Below, piece after piece: positions 1 through 8,940 of a DNA stretch of 15,000 nt. The notes under the pieces are model-generated. The model was not told where the DNA came from. It ran no database searches and was given only the letters and a program-made list of their open reading frames with translations. Each line of letters starts with the position of its first letter. Position 1 is the stretch's first letter. Made by a program: the position numbers and the translations under genes. Origin of the DNA: Penaeus vannamei (Eukaryota > Arthropoda > Malacostraca > Decapoda > Penaeidae); NCBI RefSeq assembly GCF_042767895.1, contig NC_091577.1, forward strand, positions 8,410,318 to 8,425,317, in the 5' to 3' direction.

Positions 1-54
1 GGTGGAAGCGAAGGATGGATGCGGCTATGTGCCCCCGTCAGCGTCAGCCCCTTT

Positions 55-76
55 GATGATGATGATGATATATTAT

Positions 77-112
<36 letters not shown>

Positions 113-370
113 ATATATATTATTTATATAATATATCCATTGTTATATATCCATATATATACATATACATATATTTATATATAGAGAGAAATGTATGTGT
201 ATATATATATATGCATATACATAAACATATATGTACATATATATGTATATATGTATATATATATGTATATATATATGTATATATATACATATATATATGT
301 ATAAATATGTGTGTGTGTGTGTGTGAGTGTGTGAGTGTGTGTGAGTGTGTGAGTGTGTGAGTGTGTGAGT

Positions 371-411
<41 letters not shown>

Positions 412-515
412 CATATATGTATATATAAATGTATATGTATATATATGCATAAACATATATACATATATATGTATATATCTATCTATCTATGTATATATAC
501 ATATATTTATATAAA
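55..515. repeat. Compound microsatellite (TA / GT / TATC)
   Basis: A compound simple-sequence tract. A short GAT run (about 54-68) leads into alternating TA and TATG/TACA stretches to about 305. A (GT)n block with periodic GTGA interruptions follows at about 307-408, then more TA/GTAT sequence, and a short TATC run near 476-488. Open frames in this stretch encode only Tyr-Ile or Thr-His dipeptide runs and are products of the repeat, not genes. Left of it, 1-54 shows nothing recognisable. Confidence 0.95.
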
Positions 516-816
516 TGTACATATATGCAGCATGTGGTAATACATGTGTAGTGTCTAGTGTTTTGTGAATGGAATGTTCTTGTTTGTATTGAAGTATGTG
601 ATTGGCGTTTAGTATATCGTAAATATATATTGGCAACTAATAGCGGCCATTTGAGTTATGTTGATATGTTTGGAAACATTTTTTAGCTTTGTTCAATACC
701 AGTGCCATTGCTTGAGATATAAGGTGTTTTCTTTAAAAGAAAAGAAAAATGGAAATAGTATAACTGGAAACTTTAACACAGCAGGATAGCCAAACATCAA
801 GGACAACATTTAATCT
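516..816. other. Unannotated flank left of the LTR element
   Basis: About 300 bp of AT-rich unique-looking sequence between the microsatellite and the LTR. No open frame, RNA gene or repeat structure was recognised. It does not resemble the LINE that abuts the other side of the LTR element. This argues against the LTR element having simply inserted into that LINE. Confidence 0.6.
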
Positions 817-2105
817 TGTAGTGTGATCTGTCTAACCCTGGGGTCCCGTCCCTGTTCAACAAGTCACTCTTAGAATTCTGCCCTCCCTTGATACTGGCGG
901 GGGATACAGGTGCAAATAGACCTGGTTAACCCCTGTCAATTCAATCCCCTAAGTGGTAGCGTGGGGGGAGACTGAATCATTAATAGGAGTGTTCCAGTGG
1001 GAATACCACTTTCTGACGTTCAGCCTAACCATATGGTAAAATACATACTAAAAAGTAATCTAAGAAAAATACAAAAGTAAAAGAATGTGCTAAAGGCACC
1101 TAAAATTACTAACTGTCGTATGCAAAAACTAAAATACTTCCAGAGTGGAGAGCCTGGCTGAAGGCCTTACCATAAAACAAAGACAAAACCAGCAAGTCTG
1201 GCGTCAGAGCTGAAGGCTTAAAACCCCTTAACCCTAAAAGAAGAAGAAAAAAAAAATACGACAGTATAAAACCCGAGTCTGGTGACACCGAAACAGGAAA
1301 ACTAAAACTAAAAGATCACTCAAACTTCCTACATTGAAATGTTAAAAGTTACAAATAAAACAGAGAAACAAACCAGCCAAGTTCATTTAAAAATAAATAA
1401 ATAAATAAATGGATGTTCAAATTATTCAATAAAAATCACGTCCAGCTCCTATGCAAAGAATATCAGGATCTCAGTACTTAACTTATATTCTTCCGTGATC
1501 GTCTGTGTTCAGTTCAAATAAATATGGCGACACTGCCGGTGGTTTAAAGCTTCGGAGGGTGACGAAACACACTCGTTGACGTCTCGACTCGTACTGTTTT
1601 TTGTTTCCTTTTTCAATGCCCCGGTGATGTCAGAGGCCAAACACTTTTACAAAATATAGTCTTCCAATAAATAAGCTAAAAAGGCGCATAAAAATGAACA
1701 AAACTAAAACTAAAAGTATAAAATAGAAATCACAAGAAAAAGAAACACAATAACTAAAAAGAACGAATAAGCACTGTACGTAAAAATGCTTCCCCTACAA
1801 CTTAAAATGAAAACTAAGTAAATACGAGACCTTAAAACTTTACTGAATGTTAAAAAAAAAAAAACTAAAATGAATAAAAGCTGAAGATAAAAGGGTCATA
1901 AAAATGTCTCGTTGTTAAATCTTACATAAAAATGCTCAGAGAAAACACACAATAAAAAGGGGAAACTAAAATAAAACAATAAAAGTAAATAAAATCGAGA
2001 AAAGCAACCCAAAACCGAGGTGAGACACGTGAGACAATCCTCCAACATGGCAGTCAGACTGGGAGAGCCGAGAGGATGAGATGCAGCATCCAAGACCACC
2101 TTACA
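817..2105 (-). repeat. 3' LTR
   Basis: The first 451 bp (817-1267) are repeated at 8941-9390. The inner limit at 2105 is inferred. Read on the minus strand, a purine-rich tract (2123-2106) is followed at once by TGTAAGG, and the LTR then ends in TACA at 817, giving the TG...CA ends usual for LTRs (here TGTA...TACA). The sequence between 1268 and 2105 has no intact gene and is A-rich on the plus strand. The outer boundary rests on loss of similarity beyond TGTA at 817 compared with 8941. The inner boundary is moderately confident and would need a second copy of the family to confirm. Confidence 0.75.
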
Positions 2106-2123
2106 GAATTCCTCCCCCGCTCT
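2106..2123 (-). promoter_or_regulatory. Candidate polypurine tract
   Basis: On the minus strand this reads AGAGCGGGGGAGGAATTC, directly before the proposed TGTA start of the 3' LTR. In LTR retrotransposons the polypurine tract primes plus-strand DNA synthesis and sits at exactly this junction. It is the best purine run found between integrase and the repeated LTR portion. The assignment depends on the LTR boundary and is inferred. Confidence 0.6.
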
Positions 2124-2369
2124 GGGTCGAAGCGAACAGCGGAGACCTGGAAGATAAAAGCAAGCCTGAGTCCTGACAAACACAAAGGAGCGGACATAAG
2201 TTTGACAGGTGATCATAAAAGAACAGTAATGTTAATTAAAAATCCCATCACCATAAAACAAAAATCAGGAGCATCTGGTAACATCTGGTTGCATCTGGAC
2301 AGTCTCAACACTCCCAGGACACGACATGGTGCAGTGGAACCAACAGATGAACAGCAATCTCTACTATAG

Positions 2370-3041
2370 TGTGGCACACAGCCAAGGGCGCACGGACAGT
2401 AGAGTCCCTACAGCAGGCTAACAGCAGCACTTGAACCAGCGTGGCACACGGCCAAGGCGCACTGAGTCCAAGCTCCCTAGCACACAGCTAACAGCCCTGC
2501 TTGATCCAGTGTGGTACAAAGCCAAGGGCGCACTGGAACCAAGCTCCCTAGTTGGTTGAGCTAACGGCAATCCTTGGTTGGCATGGCACAAAGCCTGATC
2601 GTACCAATCCAAGGTCCCTACAGCACACAGCTAACAGCAATCCTTGATTGGCATGGCACAAAGCCTGGTCGTACCAATTCAAGGTCCCTAGCACACAAGT
2701 AACAGCAACCCTTGTTCCAGCATGGCACATAGCCTGGGCGTACTAGACCAAGGTCCCTAGCGCATCGAAGTAACAGTAATCCTTGATCCAGCATGGCACA
2801 TAGCCTGGGCATACTGGACCAAGGTCCCTAAGCGCATCGAAGTAACAGCAATCCATGATCCAGCACGGCACATAGCCTGGGCGTACTGGACCAAGGTCCC
2901 TAGCGCATCTAAGTAACAGCAATCCTTGGTCCAGCATGACACATAGCCTGGGCTTACTGGACCAAGGTCCCTAGCGCATCAAAGTAACAGCAATCCTTGA
3001 TCCAGTATGGCACATAGCCTGGGCGTACTGGACCAAGGTCT
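2370..3041 (-). repeat. About 71-bp tandem repeat array downstream of pol
   Basis: Roughly nine or ten imperfect copies of a unit of about 71 bp. Markers are the recurring words GCATGGCACATAGCCTGGGC and CCAAGGTCCCTAG. The AGCCTGG word falls at about 2592, 2662, 2731, 2802, 2874, 2945 and 3016, spacings of 69-72 bp. The right-hand copies are most regular; copies left of about 2600 are more diverged. Short minus-strand frames run through it (repeating Arg-Asp-Leu-Gly words) but they change frame and have no family resemblance. The array lies between the end of pol and the 3' LTR, where some retroelements carry an envelope-like gene; here there is only this array. Confidence 0.9.
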
Positions 3042-3198
3042 CTAGTTGTCTTCATCACCATTGATTGTGGCTGGCTCACAGGTTATGAAATCATGCACAC
3101 AGGTTGTGAGGATGGCCACCCAAGGATCATCAGGTGCAGAAGGCACCTCTTCCTCTTCCCCTTCATCTGGATCAATATTGTCATCAGGATACGACAAC
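3042..3198 (-). pseudogene. Probable acidic C-terminal tail of Pol, out of frame
   Basis: After the integrase stop at 3199-3201, the next minus-strand frame stays open for about 50 codons to a TAG at 3044-3042. It encodes a strongly acidic peptide (DPDEGEEEEV, then GDED near the end) with a Trp-containing middle. Codon use and composition look protein-like. A one-base shift near 3200 would join it to integrase. I infer that the ancestral Pol ended here and that this copy has a frameshift. It could also be fortuitous open sequence. Confidence 0.5.
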
Positions 3199-4077
3199 TC
3201 ATGGTGGGTGATAAGGGCGTAAATGATTAAGGTGAGCCCTCACAACCTTGCCAGAGTCCAGGTGTTGCGCCTCAAATGACACTAGACCAAATCTTTTAGA
3301 GATCCGGGCAGGCCCTAGCCATCTAGGGCCCAGGGGACGTGGCACCATCTCCTTATACCAAACAAGGTTCCCTTCTGGAGCAAAGGTCCCTTTGGCTCGC
3401 TTGTTGTATGCCCTCTCATTAGTTTCGTGGGAAGCCCTGGAAGCCATCACAGCTGCCCGGCGAGCTGTCTTGAGTCTTTCTTGGAATGCATTGTTATCAC
3501 CGAAGACTGCATCATTTGTGAGACCTACGGGAAAGTATGCATGTCGACCTGTTAGGAGGTAGAGGGGTTGCTCCCCTGTTGTACGATGAATAGCAGAATT
3601 GAGGGCGAGTCGCAGTTCAGGTATATACTTGTGCCAGTCCCTAGGTCGATCTCCTACCACCGATCGTAGAGCTGCCTTGACAACACGGTTGGTGTGTTCC
3701 ACGAGTCCATTGGCCTGGGAGTGATATCGGATGGTGAAGTGGTGTGAAGCTCGTAACATGTCCACTAGCTCAGCAAACAAGTTAGAAGTGAACTGCCGGC
3801 CATTATCAGTTTGGATGATGCGAGGTGGGCCAAAGTATGTTATCCAATGGTCAAGGAAGGCATGATGTACTCTATGGGCTGTTATATGTTGGAGTGGGAT
3901 GATCTGGATGAACCGAGAATGTTGGTCTAAGACAGTTAATGCCCATCTCATGGGTGCCTGGCACAGGTCGAGAATGTCCAATGACACACGTTCCAGTGGA
4001 TAAAGAGCTAGAGGTGCATCGACCATTGGAACACGTTGGCCCCTCTTGACTGGTGATACATAAGGCAATGTTCAACA
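3199..4077 (-). pseudogene. pol: Integrase core and C-terminal module (Pol fragment)
   Basis: An open frame of about 289 codons is the retroviral-type integrase catalytic core, which inserts the cDNA into host DNA. The first catalytic Asp lies in VSLDILDL, the second in IIQTDNGRQF, and the Glu in QANGLVEHTNR, with spacing right for the D,D-35-E triad. A C-terminal stretch with RPLGPRWLGPARI and HLNHLRPYH matches the small GPY/F-type end of Gypsy integrases. No chromodomain is seen. It is one frame off the upstream RNase H/zinc-finger segment, with the shift near 4070-4080, inside the linker between the zinc finger and the core. On its own this domain has no break in its frame. Confidence 0.9.
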
Positions 4078-4808
4078 TACTGGCGGATATCACGTAGCAT
4101 ATTGGGCCAGTAAAACATGTTCCGCAGATTCTCATATGTTTGATGTATACCGGGATGCATTGCTAGAGGTGGAGTATGAGCCGCTTTCAATGCTGAGTCA
4201 CGCAATCTTTCCGAAACACACAGCTGGTACACAATCTTATCTGGCAGGTGTAACAGCCGGTACAGGACTCCATCTTTCATCTCGAAGTCAAAGAGGGAAA
4301 CTGGAGGCTTTTTCTTAGGTACAGTGCCATCACTTACATAGGATAAGATATCTTGAAGTGCAGGATCCTGGCGTTGCTCCAGAACAAGTTCTTGTGACGA
4401 CAGCTCCCGAACATCTATGGCAGCAATTTGTTGCGACAAGTGAGGGACGTAGTTGGTGGGCCCCTCTTTGTGCCTGATCTCCAAGTTGTAATAAGACAGA
4501 TAATGGGCAAACCTGGTCATCCGTGGTGATTTTGTTTGATGTTTAAATATGTATACAAGAGGACGATGGTCTGTGTAGATCAAAAACTTGCAGCCATATA
4601 AATACGAATCAAAGACCCTAACGCCCTCAACAACCACTAATGCCTCACAGTCGATGGCTGGATAAGGAGTTTCAGGGTCGCGTAGTTTCCTACTGTAGTA
4701 CACAATAGCATGCAGTGTACCATCGTGGTCTTGTTGGATTAAAGCTGCTCCCAAAGCGATACTACTTGCATCTGTGTGTAGCTCAAAGGGTTGCGTGAAA
4801 TCTGGCTG
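4070..4808 (-). pseudogene. pol: RNase H and integrase zinc-binding domain (Pol fragment)
   Basis: RNase H degrades the RNA strand of the RNA:DNA hybrid. It begins after the TGA at 4811-4809, with FELHTDASSIALGAALIQQD. Acidic residues are visible in HTDAS, DCEALVVVEG and IYTDHRPL. The usual fourth acid of the ADALSR-type motif is not evident: the matching stretch reads NYVPHLSQ. After a linker comes the integrase HHCC finger: AHTPPLAMHPGIHQTYENLR, FYWPNM, then CLMY, where the last position is normally Cys. The frame then shifts relative to the integrase core near 4070-4080. The domain order is standard for Ty3/Gypsy. Confidence 0.88.
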
Positions 4809-5420
4809 TCACAGAACTGGAGCTGATGCCAGACGCTTTTTCAGTTCTTCAAATGCTTGTTGCTGGTCTTTGTCCCACTTCCAACTCTGGCCTTTCTTCA
4901 AGAGGAGGTGAAGTAGAGCTGCGCTGGTTGCGTATCCTTCTATATGCTTCCTAAAAAACCCTGTAGCACCCAAAAATTGACGGATTTCCTTAACAGTTCG
5001 CGGTGCAGGTGTTGTTAAAATAGCTGCAACTTTATCTTAATGAGGTGATACACCTTCGGGAGATATGGTGAAACCCAGAAAGTTGATTGTGGTTGCAGCA
5101 AACTTGCACTTCTCTATGTTCAGCTTCAATCTAGCTGCTGCCAGCAGCTGCAGGGTTTCTTCTAGATCTTTCAAGTGCTGCAAGAAGCCCCTGGAGTACA
5201 CAACCACATCATCCAAGTACGCTAAGGTGTGGTGTCCAAGAACAGATGACAATATGAAATTCATTGTCCTCTGGAAAGTGGTAGGTGCAGTACTGAGGCC
5301 AAAGGGTAGCCTCTGAAACTGAAAAAGCCTATAGCCATCGCTAAATGCTGTCTTGGGACAGTCTTCAGGATGAACCTCGACACTCCAATATGTTGCCCTT
5401 GCATCCAGAGTGGTGAACAT
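4809..5420 (-). pseudogene. pol: Reverse transcriptase palm/fingers, C-terminal part
   Basis: Encodes RT from motif A onward. TTLDARATYW carries the first catalytic Asp, LPFGLSTAPTTFQR is the conserved template-grip region, and LAYLDDVVVYS carries the YxDD active site. FLGFTISPEGV and the connection region (RQFLGATGFFRK, then AFEELKKRL) follow. Two in-frame stops break the frame: TAA at about 5039-5037 and TGA at 4811-4809. Immediately upstream, the frame jumps and about 40-45 residues of RT that normally lie between the SP and TTLDA motifs are missing (junction near 5421-5430). No active RT can come from this copy. Confidence 0.9.
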
Positions 5421-5653
5421 ATTGGATCAGGGCTCAACCGCGGTGAAGTTGAAGATTCAATGACACCATTCTTGAGCATGGCATCACACTGCCTGCGTAT
5501 TGTTTGACGGGTTGCTTGTGGGAGACGCCACTGGCGGGTACATACAGGTGTTGCTTGCCCTGTATCAATCCTGTGCTGAATGCCTGGGATGTGGCCCACA
5601 GCATCCTCACCTCCATCAAAAAGGGTACTGTAGCTACACAGAAGACTCTGCAA
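5421..5653 (-). pseudogene. pol: Reverse transcriptase N-terminal fragment
   Basis: Encodes the RT entry segment: GHIPGIQHRIDTGQATPV, then RQTIRRQCDAMLKNGVIESS, the usual start of the Gypsy RT fingers. After STSP the match stops, and the expected lysine-rich and DYR-type motifs are absent. The next recognisable RT residues (MFTTLDA) begin about 10 bases downstream in another frame. The break is therefore a deletion with a frame change, not a single-base error. It shares its frame with the linker and protease segments upstream, separated by a stop at 5659-5657. Confidence 0.85.
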
Positions 5654-5656
5654 CTC

Positions 5657-6049
5657 TTAGTGTTGATCTTCTCCTAAGTGACCCAGATCAGGCATCTGGT
5701 TTTCAGTCTTTAAGGGAAATGGGTAATCTGGGATAATAGCAGCTTCGATTGTGGCAAGGGCTTGTGATGGTGGAAGATCATCTGCAACATCAGTGGTAGT
5801 GCTGCCATAACCAAAATCATCTATCCCAAAGGTTCTGTCAAACTGGTCTTCCTCCCACTGGAAATCCTCATCTTCCCTTTGGTTATCACTCAAATCTGGA
5901 CAAGCAGAGTTGCAGGCATTGTACTCAGAAGTCTCAGAGGCTGAGGTTTCTGCCGTAAAAAAAGCCTCGACAGCAGATACCATCCCCAAACATGTCCCTT
6001 GTGTTAATCGAATTGGCCTTGTTGTGCTGTTGACTGCCCACACAGGGCA
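5657..6049 (-). pseudogene. pol: Pol linker between protease and reverse transcriptase
   Basis: About 128 codons in the same frame as the protease upstream and the RT start downstream, separated from them by stops (TGA at 6052-6050 and a stop at 5659-5657). It has no recognised domain. It is acidic and Ser/Thr-rich (DNQREDEDFQWEEDQFDR), with one conserved-looking hydrophobic stretch near its start (STTRPIRLTQGTCLGMV) that resembles the region after protease in Gypsy Pol proteins. It likely acts only as a spacer in the polyprotein. Confidence 0.7.
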
Positions 6050-6838
6050 TCACTGTCTAGAAACAGTACTCAGCACAAACGGTGATATGCACACAGCTGT
6101 TACTTGCGGTGTAAACACAACGTCCCCATCATCAGAACAAGACCTTGCAACTACACCCTCCAAGAAACGCCCACTGTATGGTGGAAGCTCTGTAGTTCGG
6201 TAAAGGTGCACAGCGGAAGAGATGTTGGGTGGTGACAAGCGAGACGGGGAAAAGCGGCTCTCTTCAGCATTCTCTGGAACTTCTGGTGTGGTCACTCTCA
6301 TTACACTCAGCTGCAGGGATTGGGCATCAGTATAATTCACATGAAACTCCTGGCCTTCTAAAGTCAGGCAGGCACTGTCATCCTGGGACCTAGAGGACAG
6401 GCTAAAGGTGGTTCTTCTCAAAAAGTCCATCCCCAGGAGTATGTCTCCAGGAAATCTTACATCACACACAGTGACCGTATGGTGCATTTCAAGGTCTGAG
6501 TTTAGGCAGAAAACAAGGGTTACTTCACTCAGGGTGTTGATTGGTCGACCAGACACGCCTCGCAGAATACTGAAAGTCTTCCTCCGACGTAGGTGGTTAT
6601 GAGGATCAATCCGCTTGAGAGCTTGGGGTTTAATAATTGTTGCTTCGGATCCTGTATCAATAAAGCAACGGACTGTAGAACCACTAACATTGAGTTCCGC
6701 AACTGAGCGTCCGGTAGGCCCTGTCACTGCCATTCCCTTCTTGAGAGGTAACGTCTCCACGTGAGGTGTTCCTTGGATCGAACCTGCCAGCAGTTCCTGG
6801 AGCTTGGTCACCCTGGCGCTCACGAGAGGGGCAATCTC
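6050..6838 (-). pseudogene. pol: Retroelement aspartic protease (Pol N-terminus)
   Basis: Encodes a pepsin-like retroelement protease, which works as a dimer to process Gag-Pol. The catalytic motif is CFIDTGSEATII and the second signature is DILLGMDFL, about 90 residues apart as expected. The frame is open from a TGA inside the Gag zinc knuckle, near 6840, to a TGA at 6052-6050. It has no ATG near its beginning and overlaps the end of the gag frame (6684-6838), shifted by one base in the downstream direction. It was therefore probably made as a Gag-Pol fusion by frameshifting, or the shift is decay. The TGA that ends it is followed by in-frame Pol sequence, so it is likely a mutation. Confidence 0.88.
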
Positions 6839-8356
6839 TCACCAAATGTCCCGGACCTCTGCAATGGTAGCATCGTCGTCGTGGAGATTGTGGATCTAGG
6901 ATCTCAGCCCTGGCTCTGCACTCTGATGTACTGTGAGTCCTTACCCGATGATTCTCACACCAACTCCCCCTGACAGGTGATCGGTGATAAGATGGACTGG
7001 AACGCTCAGCAGCTACCGGCATAGCATACAAATCCCGACCCCGTGGAGGGCAATTAGGGTGGTAGGGATTTTCCTCTGCTGGTGAAGTATCACTATGCCT
7101 TATGCCATTGCGTGAATTCCAGATGCGCTGTGCTGTTTCGGCTATCTGGGTTGGGCTACCATCTTCTTTAACAGAGAGGAAGTCTTGGAGCCATGCGGGG
7201 ATGCCACTCAGGAAGACCCTCTTCACTAGTTTGGATGGATCACCAATGGCCTCGCAGTGATCCCTGTATCCCTGGTAGACGTGCCCTTCCAACTGCAAAA
7301 AGAAGTCCATTGGTGCCTGGCTTGGTATCATCCGGATGTTGTATAGAACCTTGTAGAAGTCCGAGGAGGTGTAGGTACCTTGGAACTTACTACGGAGAGC
7401 TGCCTTGAATGTGTCCCATTCTGTGATTGAGTCGAAGAGAGGGGAATTAATGATTAGCTCGGCTGGACCTCTGCAGTTTGCCTGTGCTGCCTGAATGAAC
7501 ATCTCTGATTTGGCTGGCTTCATGATGTTCTCAATTGTCCCAATCCAACTCTCTATTGCTTGGTTCTTTTTGAGCGGCTGTGAGGCAGAAGTATCCCCCT
7601 TGATGTGCGGGACAGTTTCCTTCGTGAACACATAGGAAAATGGTGTGCCAGACAACTGAGACAAAGGATGTGCTGACTGGGGACGCTGAGGCAAAGACCT
7701 AGGCCGGAACTGCTGCGGCAGAGATGTTTGTAGGTCATACATGTGTCGACATTCGGGATACAACTGCTGCTCTGGTATTGGAGTGTGGGGGCGGTTCCGA
7801 GGAAGAGGCTGAGGAGGAGAGCAGCTTCCATTAATGACAGGAGGGTGCTGGTGGTGGTCTTGACACCTAGTCATGGTATGTTGTACTGAGCGGGCGAGAT
7901 GGCGGACCTCTGCTAGCTCCCTCTGCTAGCTGGTCTCCACCAGCTCCCTGTTCCGTTCCTCCAGCTGGCGACGGAGTTGCTGAACTGGATCCTCCTGGTC
8001 TAGTTCTCTCTCCTGTGGCTGATGGAGGTTACTGTCTGCTGGCTGTTCTTGATCTAGAGTGCCTTCCTGCATGCAATGTTCAAGGGCCTCTTCATGGCGC
8101 TGTAGTCAGGCATCATTCTGCTCCTTGTACTCCTGTACTTCTGCTACTAGAGAGTTGGTCTTCTCCATGATTTGGTCAAACATGGATACTTCTGTGACCA
8201 TCATCTGGACAGCTTCGCGTACATCTGGGTTAGAACCACCTGGTATGCGGCGTGGTGTTGGGGAGACTTCACAGCATGTCGGCTGGCTACTTCACGGATG
8301 TTTCGACGCTGCTGGAGTCTCTGTTATCGCTCCTGCCTCTCCCTGCTGTTCGGCAT
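6684..8356 (-). pseudogene. gag: Gag polyprotein, broken near its N-terminus
   Basis: The intact part (7874-6684, 396 codons) holds a retrotransposon capsid domain (EWDTFKAALRSKFQGTY, then MDFFLQLEGHVYQGYRD and RVFLSGIPAWL). A CCHC zinc knuckle, CYHCRGPGHLVRDC, lies about 48 residues before the end and binds element RNA. Protein-like sequence continues upstream of 7874: a Glu/Gln/Arg-rich, coiled-coil-like region reaching a plausible ATG at 8356-8354. That extension is broken by TAA at 8326-8324, a frameshift near 8255-8266, TGA at 8108-8106 and TAG at 7928-7926. I infer that the original Gag started at 8356 and that the ATG at 7874 is internal. Confidence 0.85.
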
Positions 8357-8483
8357 GCCAGGAATGCAGCAACCAAATACTTGAAGCTCATCACGTACAA
8401 ATACAAATTACTGCTGGCGGCAAAACCAACACACAACTGACAACCCACAGGATCACAAAGAAAGAGTTCATAAGCGTAAACTG

Positions 8484-8663
8484 CTGCACAAAGCAAAGAC
8501 GCTGCACAAAGCAAAGACGCTGCACAAAGCAAAGACGCTGCACAAAGCAAAGACGCTGCACAAAGCAAAGTCGCTGCACAAAGCAAAGATGCTGCACAAA
8601 GCAAAGACGCTGCACAAAGCAAAGACACAGCACAAAGCAAAGACACGGCACAAAACAAAGACA
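8484..8663 (-). repeat. 18-bp tandem repeat array in the leader
   Basis: Ten head-to-tail copies of an 18-bp unit (plus-strand CTGCACAAAGCAAAGACG) in strict register at 8484, 8502, 8520 and so on to 8646. The last two copies and one middle copy carry substitutions. Eighteen is a multiple of three, so every frame on both strands stays open and yields repetitive peptides (such as Leu-Cys-Phe-Val-Gln-Arg on the minus strand); these are not genes. The array lies in the untranslated leader between the LTR and gag. Confidence 0.95.
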
Positions 8664-8940
8664 CTGACCACCAAAAGGGTTAATACAAAATAAATGAAAA
8701 CATCCTAAACTAAGTGAGCCACAGTAAAACTAACTAGGCGAGCTGGCTATTAGCAATAAAAGAATCTAACTCTGAAAGAGAGAAGGTAAAAGCTGAAAGA
8801 AAAAGGCCAAGCTCTAAAAACTAAAAAAGCATGCATGACATAAAAATAATGCTGGACGTCTCAACATCAGAAAGTGATTAATCAAGAGTGTTAACTCATT
8901 CACTGGAACATCTCACCGCAAAAGCCACCAAAACCACTGT
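8664..8940 (-). other. Leader / 5' untranslated region of the LTR element
   Basis: About 280 bp between the 5' LTR and the 18-bp array. It has no coding potential and is A-rich on the plus strand. Packaging and dimerisation signals would be expected here in a working element, but none can be identified from the sequence alone. Confidence 0.6.
8919..8936 (-). promoter_or_regulatory. Possible primer-binding site
   Basis: Read on the minus strand, four bases after the LTR ends in TACA, the sequence is TGGTTTTGGTGGCTTTTG. A primer-binding site begins with TGG because it pairs with the CCA end of a tRNA. I could not match the remaining bases to a specific tRNA. A second TGG starts six bases further in. 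Position and start fit; identity is unproven. Confidence 0.35.

Noticed and set aside
2..464. Open frames on both strands rich in Tyr-Ile or Thr-His
   Set aside because: They are translations of TA and GT microsatellite DNA and have no protein character.
541..816. Left flank as upstream part of the same LINE
   Set aside because: No LINE endonuclease or linker codons are recognisable there, so the LTR element does not appear to have split the LINE.
817..1267. LTR length of only about 450 bp
   Set aside because: No purine tract or TG...CA end fits at 1267; a good tract and TGTA start lie at 2105/2106, so the 450-bp match is better explained by truncation of the other copy.
2418..2942. Several overlapping minus-strand frames with repeated Arg-Asp-Leu-Gly words
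   Set aside because: They come from the 71-bp tandem repeat; 71 is not a multiple of three, so the frame changes in each unit.
2370..3041. CRISPR-like array
   Set aside because: The units are contiguous tandem repeats without unique spacers, in a eukaryotic retroelement.
2106..3198. Envelope-like third gene of the LTR element
   Set aside because: No transmembrane-bearing or glycoprotein-like frame is present; the space is taken by tandem repeats and the acidic tail.
8059..8667. Long plus-strand frame ending in repeated Cys-Thr-Lys-Gln-Arg, and minus-strand Leu-Cys-Phe-Val-Gln frames
   Set aside because: The 18-bp repeat keeps all frames open. The plus-strand frame is antisense to gag and the leader.
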